The notes under the pieces: generated by a model
Told to the model about the DNA's origin: nothing
Database searches by the model: none
The model's input: only the letters and a program-made list of their open reading frames with translations
Position numbers and translations under genes: made by a program
From: Lentibacter sp. XHP0401
GTDB taxonomy: Bacteria > Pseudomonadota > Alphaproteobacteria > Rhodobacterales > Rhodobacteraceae
Assembly: GCF_025751535.1 (NCBI RefSeq)
Contig: NZ_JAOWLC010000003.1
Location: 1 to 64,000 of the forward strand
DNA length: 64,000 nucleotides
Direction: 5' to 3'
Part shown: piece by piece, positions 60,028 to 64,000 of the stretch
Layout: every line of letters begins with the position of its first letter
Numbering within the stretch: position 1 is the stretch's first letter

Positions 60028-60522
60028 TCACCGCACAATCAACCGCGCGCCATACTCCACCCGCGCCGCAATCCAGTGCAGGTCTTCCCGCGCAAAGGCC
60101 ACACAGCCCTCCGTCGGATAGCCCTTCCGCCGCCACTGATGCAGGAAAATAGCCGAGCCTTTGCCCGCCTCCGCACGAGGCCAGTTCCAGTCCGTCACAA
60201 TCACAAGGTCATACAGCGGGTCCGCCCGCCGCATCCGCTCATGGCTGCCCCCGTAAGGCGCTTGCACAAGCTGGTTATACTCCGCATCTCCACTCTCGTC
60301 AGACCACAAGTCGCGCGGCCCGATCCGCTCCGCCCAAGAGCGCGGCTGCGCAATACGGTCGGGCCGATAAAACATCCCGACAAGCCGATGCTCCCCCAAA
60401 GGCGTCGCTCCGTCACCCTCGCGCTTGTCAGCCCGTATTCCGCCTTTACCAATCACACAAGGAAACGTGCGGCCCATAAAGCGCAGCCCCGTCGGCGTCA
60501 GCACCAAGTCGGCCACACTCAC
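60028..60522 (-). CDS. L,D-transpeptidase (YkuD) family protein
   Basis: A 164-residue protein consisting of a YkuD L,D-transpeptidase catalytic domain. The active-site region is IFLHQWRRKGYPTEGCVAFAREDL: His, then Gly-Cys, where Cys is the nucleophile. GKGGIRADKREGDGATPLGEH precedes it. It cross-links or anchors peptidoglycan. No signal peptide is visible, unusual for a periplasmic enzyme, though seen in this subfamily. It starts with GTG in a GTGA overlap with ribA. Confidence 0.9.
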   Translation of the reverse strand: MSVADLVLTPTGLRFMGRTFPCVIGKGGIRADKREGDGATPLGEHRLVGMFYRPDRIAQPRSWAERIGPRDLWSDESGDAEYNQLVQAPYGGSHERMRRADPLYDLVIVTDWNWPRAEAGKGSAIFLHQWRRKGYPTEGCVAFAREDLHWIAARVEYGARLIVR

Positions 60523-61610
60523 AACAAATGCCCCGATTTCGCCGCCTTCACCTTGAGATACGCGTGGTTATGCGCATTCTCGCCCACAACAAGCGGCACG
60601 CGCTCAACCACTTTCACACCGGTTTTTTCCATCATGGCAATCTTGGCAGGGTTGTTCGTCATCAGGCGGATCGCATCAAAGCCAAGCTCTTTCAAAATCG
60701 CACCGCCCACCCGAAAGTCGCGCTCGTCGTCCTCAAACCCGAGTCTGTGGTTCGCCTCCACCGTGTCAAACCCCTGATCCTGCAAGGAGTAGGCCCGCAT
60801 CTTGTTGGCAAGACCAATTCCGCGCCCCTCCTGGTTGAGGTAAAGCAAAACCCCCGCGCCCTCGGCCCCCATCTGCGCCAAAGCACCGCGCAGTTGCGGC
60901 CCGCAATCGCACTTAAGTGACCCCATCAAATCGCCTGTAAAACAAGCCGAGTGCAGCCGCGTCAAAACAGGTTGCGCGCGGTCAGGCTGGCCAATCTCGA
61001 CAGCATAATGCTCCTCGCTCCCGTCATCGGGGCGAAACACATGCAGCCTCGTATTCTCCGAAACCTCGATAGGCACACGCGCCGCAACAGTCTCGCGCAG
61101 AGCAGCGCTCGCATCCATCGTCACACGCGCCGCATCAGCGTCCACAACCGTCAGTCGCTGAGCAGCCGCAAAAGCCTCGGGCGCCTCCAGATTGGCCACC
61201 AAAGCTGCTGGCAGCAACCGCGCCGCTTTCGCCAGCATCAAGGCAAGGCGGTGCAACGCTGCACTGCCCTCCCGCTCCGACATCAGCGGCCCTTTCATAG
61301 GGGTTGCCAAATCATCCTTTGGGTCGGCCACAGCCAGCACCCAGCGCAAATCAGCACCTTCAGGCAGCATAATCCGCGCCAAATCGCCGTCATAGGCTCT
61401 TGCCTTCAGCGTCTCTGCCCGCCGCGCCGTTATGGCCAGCACAGGCTTGAGCCCGTCGGCCTGCAACGCGTTCAAACGCACCGCATCCGCTGTTTCTGCC
61501 GCCATAACAACCGCACCTTGCCCGCCGCTCACAAGCACAACAGGCACACCAATGCGCAAATCGGCGCGCGCCCGCGCCAGAGTTTCGTTTATGTCGGGGC
61601 CAAGGTTCAT
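60519..61610 (-). CDS. ribA: GTP cyclohydrolase II with degenerate N-terminal domain
   Basis: A 363-residue protein. The C-terminal half (from about residue 190) is GTP cyclohydrolase II, first step of riboflavin synthesis: zinc cysteines in HSACFTGDLMGSLKCDCGPQL, catalytic block LLYLNQEGRGIGLANKMRAYSLQDQGFDTVEANHRLGFEDDERDF and RLMTNNPAKIAMM. The N-terminal 170 residues look like a RibB-type domain that has lost its acidic metal-binding motif, as in several alphaproteobacterial RibA proteins. The gene overlaps the L,D-transpeptidase gene and is followed on the other side by a divergent regulator. Confidence 0.93.
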   Translation of the reverse strand: MNLGPDINETLARARADLRIGVPVVLVSGGQGAVVMAAETADAVRLNALQADGLKPVLAITARRAETLKARAYDGDLARIMLPEGADLRWVLAVADPKDDLATPMKGPLMSEREGSAALHRLALMLAKAARLLPAALVANLEAPEAFAAAQRLTVVDADAARVTMDASAALRETVAARVPIEVSENTRLHVFRPDDGSEEHYAVEIGQPDRAQPVLTRLHSACFTGDLMGSLKCDCGPQLRGALAQMGAEGAGVLLYLNQEGRGIGLANKMRAYSLQDQGFDTVEANHRLGFEDDERDFRVGGAILKELGFDAIRLMTNNPAKIAMMEKTGVKVVERVPLVVGENAHNHAYLKVKAAKSGHLL

Positions 61611-61762
61611 GGCTCACTCTTAGGCGATCAGATTACAGAATTGAAACAAAAACAGCCCTCACAACACGACCCCGTGAAAGATTGCAGCAAAACTTGCGAG
61701 AGCTGCGTTCCGCCCTACCTTGATCACAAGACGTTCACAAAGAAGTTCATTCGGAGGCCCCA

Positions 61763-62449
61763 ATGGCTCAGCTTAGAAAAATCCTGCTTGTCGATGATGA
61801 TGATGACCTGCGCGAAGCGCTCAGTGAACAACTCGTCATGACAGAAGACTTCGACGTATTCGAGGCCGACAGCGGCGCCACTGCTATGCAAAAAACTAAG
61901 GAAGGCCTCTACGACCTCATCATCCTCGATGTCGGCCTCCCCGATACCGACGGCCGCGAGCTCTGCCGCCTCATGCGCAAGCAAGGTGTCAAAGCCCCCG
62001 TGCTCATGCTCACAGGTCATGATAGTGACGCCGATACCATTCTCGGCCTTGATGCCGGCGCCAATGATTACGTGACCAAACCGTTCAAGTTCCCCGTGCT
62101 CCTCGCCCGCATCCGCGCCCAGCTGCGCCAGCACGAACAAAGCGAAGATGCGGTGTTCACACTTGGCCCATACACGTTCAAACCCGCGATGAAGATGCTT
62201 GTCACTGAAGATGACAAAAAAATTCGCCTGACCGAGAAAGAAACGAACATTCTCAAGTTCCTCTATCGCTCAACCGACGGTGTAGTCGCTCGCGATGTGC
62301 TCTTGCATGAAGTTTGGGGCTACAACGCCGGCGTCACTACCCACACGTTGGAAACCCACATCTACCGCCTGCGTCAGAAAATCGAGCCTGACCCCTCAAA
62401 TGCACGCCTTTTGGTCACAGAATCGGGCGGGTATCGTCTGGTTTCGTGA
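61763..62449 (+). CDS. OmpR-family response regulator, orphan
   Basis: A 228-residue regulator. The receiver domain has an acidic pocket (ILLVDDDDDLREAL), phospho-acceptor Asp in LIILDVGLPDTDG and YVTKPFKFPVLLARI. The winged helix has IRLTEKETNILKFLYRSTDGVVARDVLLHEVWGYN and VTTHTLETHIYRLRQKIEPDPSNARLLVTESGGYRLV. GGAGG lies close before the ATG. No sensor kinase is adjacent, so the partner is unknown. The next element downstream is a small-RNA candidate with a strong terminator. Confidence 0.92.
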   Translation: MAQLRKILLVDDDDDLREALSEQLVMTEDFDVFEADSGATAMQKTKEGLYDLIILDVGLPDTDGRELCRLMRKQGVKAPVLMLTGHDSDADTILGLDAGANDYVTKPFKFPVLLARIRAQLRQHEQSEDAVFTLGPYTFKPAMKMLVTEDDKKIRLTEKETNILKFLYRSTDGVVARDVLLHEVWGYNAGVTTHTLETHIYRLRQKIEPDPSNARLLVTESGGYRLVS

Positions 62450-62465
62450 GGAATACCTGATTTTC

Positions 62466-62495
62466 TTGATTTGCATCAAAGATGCATGTTATAGT
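62466..62495 (+). promoter_or_regulatory. Promoter-like element with a TGCATC-AAA-GATGCA palindrome in the spacer
   Basis: TTGATT (62466-62471), an 18-base spacer and TATAGT (62490-62495) form a plausible sigma-70 promoter. The spacer contains a perfect inverted repeat TGCATC (62472-62477) / GATGCA (62481-62486), a natural position for a repressor site. It would start a transcript near 62502. Confidence 0.45.
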
Positions 62496-62501
62496 TGTGT
62501 A

Positions 62502-62589
62502 TACAAGTTAACTACCTCGTCGCATATGCGGGCAATCATATGTACCTCCCTGTTGGACTACGGCCGAGCTTTTAGCTCGGCCTTTTTTT
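62502..62589 (+). ncRNA. Candidate small RNA ending in a strong terminator
   Basis: A predicted transcript of about 88 bases runs from the promoter-like element to the terminator at 62562-62589. It contains a CATATG-N8-CATATG hairpin (62523-62542) directly followed by an unpaired CCTCCC (62545-62550), complementary to ribosome-binding sites. No open frame of note is present. It could instead be only the 3' untranslated end of the response-regulator mRNA. Confidence 0.45.
62562..62589 (+). terminator. Strong intrinsic terminator
   Basis: GGCCGAGCT (62562-62570) and AGCTCGGCC (62574-62582) form a perfect 9-bp stem with a TTT loop followed by seven T residues. Confidence 0.95.
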
Positions 62590-62694
62590 ATCCGGCTGAA
62601 GTGTGGTGATTCACGCAAGCGCCGTCTGCCTAAAGCGTTTTGCGTTTCATCTCTGTCACAGGTCTAATGCAAACATCCGAAACCGTGAAAGGCT

Positions 62695-63402
62695 CTACAC
62701 AACGACGCCGAACAGTGTCCCCAATAGTGAGGTAATGGCCATGGCAAATACGCCCCAGCACACAACCCGCACAATAGCGCGAAACTTTGGCGCTCCGCCG
62801 GCGATAGCCCCCAAAGCCCCCAGCACAGCCAGCGCAAACAAGGTCACCACAAGCACAACAGGAATAATCCAGCCTTGCGGTGCAACCACAGCCGCCAGAA
62901 GCGGAACAGCCGCTGCAACACTAAATGTCATACCCGAAGCAAAGGCCGCCTGAAACGGGCGCGCAGAATGCACTTCAGAAAGCCCGAGTTCGTCACGCAT
63001 ATGCGCTCCAAGCGCATCATGTTCGGTAAGCTCCAGGGCAACCTTGCGCGCCGTGTCTGGTGAAAGCCCGCGCTCTTCATAGATATGTGCAAGCTCCGCA
63101 ATCTCGGATTCAGGGTTCGCTTCAATCGCCTTTATTTCCCGAAGCATATCCGCCTTCTCGATATCCGCCTGCGAGGAAACAGAGACAAACTCCCCCGCCG
63201 CCATCGAAAGTGCACCCGCGGCAAGCCCGGAAAATCCGGCCAGAAAGACCGTGCTCGCGCTCGGATCGGCCGCAGCAACGCCAACAATAAGCGCCGAAAC
63301 CGAGACGATCCCGTCATTGGCCCCCAAAACGGCTGCTCTCAGCCAACCGCTTCTGTTTACATAGTGTCGCACTTCGGGGTGTGCGGGCGGGCCTTTTGCC
63401 AT
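62695..63402 (-). CDS. VIT-family iron/manganese transporter-like protein
   Basis: A 235-residue membrane protein of the VIT1/CCC1 family. The N-terminal family motif is HYVNRSGWLRAAVLGANDGIVSVSALIVGVAAADPS. GLAAGALSMAAGEFVSVSSQADIEKADM follows, then a cytoplasmic helical loop rich in Glu that binds metal, and three C-terminal helices. Such proteins move Fe2+ or Mn2+ out of the cytoplasm. Divergent from xthA, with a 103-base gap. Confidence 0.92.
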   Translation of the reverse strand: MAKGPPAHPEVRHYVNRSGWLRAAVLGANDGIVSVSALIVGVAAADPSASTVFLAGFSGLAAGALSMAAGEFVSVSSQADIEKADMLREIKAIEANPESEIAELAHIYEERGLSPDTARKVALELTEHDALGAHMRDELGLSEVHSARPFQAAFASGMTFSVAAAVPLLAAVVAPQGWIIPVVLVVTLFALAVLGALGAIAGGAPKFRAIVRVVCWGVFAMAITSLLGTLFGVVV

Positions 63403-63505
63403 CAGCCTCTCCTGTCTTCTCTGCCTGTTTACGCCGACAATAGCCGATTCCCTGCCAGTGCGTGTTGTGCTAACTCATAGGTTCTTTCAATCAGGAGCGC
63501 ACCCC

Positions 63506-64000
63506 ATGTCATTCACTCTCGCCACTTGGAACATCAACTCTGTCCGCCTGCGCGAGCCTCTGGTGCTCAAACTCCTGTCGGAAGAGGCACCCGATGTGCT
63601 CTGCCTGCAAGAGTGCAAAAGCCCGGTTGATAAAATCCCCCTCGATGGCTTCAAAGCCCTCGGCTACAACCACATGGTCGCGCGTGGCCAGAAGGGCTAC
63701 AACGGCGTCGCGATCCTTTCAAAAATCCCGATGATCGAGGCAGGCGCAGAAGACTACGCCCAACTCGGCCACGCCCGCCACATCGCAGGCAAGCTCGAAA
63801 ACGGCGTAACGGTGCACAACTTCTATGTCCCCGCCGGCGGTGATGTCGCCGACCGCGAAGTGAATGAAAAGTTCGGCCAGAAGCTCGACTACCTCACCCA
63901 GATGCGCGATGCCTTCCACGCCGATGCGCCGCAAAAGTCCATCCTCGTGGGTGATCTCAACATCGCCCCCCGTGAAGATGACGTTTGGGACCATAAGAAA
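63506..64000 (+). CDS. xthA: Exodeoxyribonuclease III (3' end outside window)
   Basis: The first 165 codons of an Xth-type exonuclease III / AP endonuclease, which repairs abasic sites. It begins MSFTLATWNINSVRLREPLVLKLLSEEAPDVLCLQECK (metal-binding Asn and Glu). GYNGVAILSK and the metal/catalytic block SILVGDLNIAPREDDVWDHKK follow. The frame is open to the last base. The ATG at 63506 is preceded by AGGAG at a suitable distance. Confidence 0.95.
   Translation, partial: MSFTLATWNINSVRLREPLVLKLLSEEAPDVLCLQECKSPVDKIPLDGFKALGYNHMVARGQKGYNGVAILSKIPMIEAGAEDYAQLGHARHIAGKLENGVTVHNFYVPAGGDVADREVNEKFGQKLDYLTQMRDAFHADAPQKSILVGDLNIAPREDDVWDHKK

Noticed and set aside
1-64000. CRISPR arrays, prophage modules or a replication origin
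   Set aside because: No spaced direct-repeat array, phage structural genes or dnaA-box cluster were seen on reading either strand.

Overview
The window looks like a chromosomal segment of a marine alphaproteobacterium of the Rhodobacterales (Roseobacter-like). The leuS-lptE-holA order, the MoxR/DUF58/DUF4159 operon, DUF1285 and DUF3576 proteins, a TAXI-type TRAP transporter and an alphaproteobacterial flagellar gene order all point that way. Composition is moderately GC-rich except for an insertion element at 39.0-41.8 kb. Many genes overlap by ATGA or GTGA, so they sit in tight operons. The first gene (fliF) and the last (xthA) are cut by the window ends.

Layout. 1-16.1 kb: flagellar genes on two strands (fliF-fliH-fliN-fliP forward; motB-flgE-flgK-flgL-flgI reverse), separated by a MoxR ATPase/DUF58/DUF4159 membrane operon and a DUF1285 gene. 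flgI carries an in-frame amber stop. 16.2-17.4 kb: a GntR(gluconate)-type LacI regulator and tRNA-Arg(CCT). 17.5-29.1 kb: a divergent catabolic locus. A peptide-type ABC transporter and an FCD GntR regulator read left; an HDAC-like deacetylase, a ThDP enzyme, a hydroxylysine-kinase-like kinase, a class III phospho-lyase-type aminotransferase and a GNAT read right. A perfect 19-bp palindrome lies between them. 29.1-32.3 kb: an arsenic operon (ArsR-ArsC fusion, GapDH, ArsJ) with an operator over its start codon.

32.3-39.0 kb: a TAXI TRAP transporter and a DctB/DctD-type two-component system, with a candidate sigma-54 promoter and a LacI-type operator. 39.0-41.8 kb: an intact IS1595-family element (25-bp ends, 8-bp target duplication) carrying four passenger genes including a PIN-domain protein, inserted at the 5' end of the dctB-like gene. 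41.9-47.1 kb: an envelope-modification operon (eptA, psd, pssA, response regulator, sensor kinase). It would make phosphatidylethanolamine and use it to modify lipid A.

47.2-64 kb: mostly housekeeping genes (GST, holA, lptE, leuS, porin, yggS, ribA, L,D-transpeptidase, VIT transporter, xthA). Upstream of leuS on the plus strand is a candidate small RNA with two CTCCTCCTCCC hairpins, like the CcsR/cuckoo RNAs of Rhodobacter. A second small-RNA candidate with a strong terminator follows the orphan response regulator near 62.5 kb.

Most interesting for follow-up: the 17.5-29.1 kb catabolic locus, which looks like use of an acetylated hydroxyamine or hydroxylysine-like compound; the cargo-bearing IS1595 element; the CTCCTCCTCCC RNA; and the premature stop in flgI.
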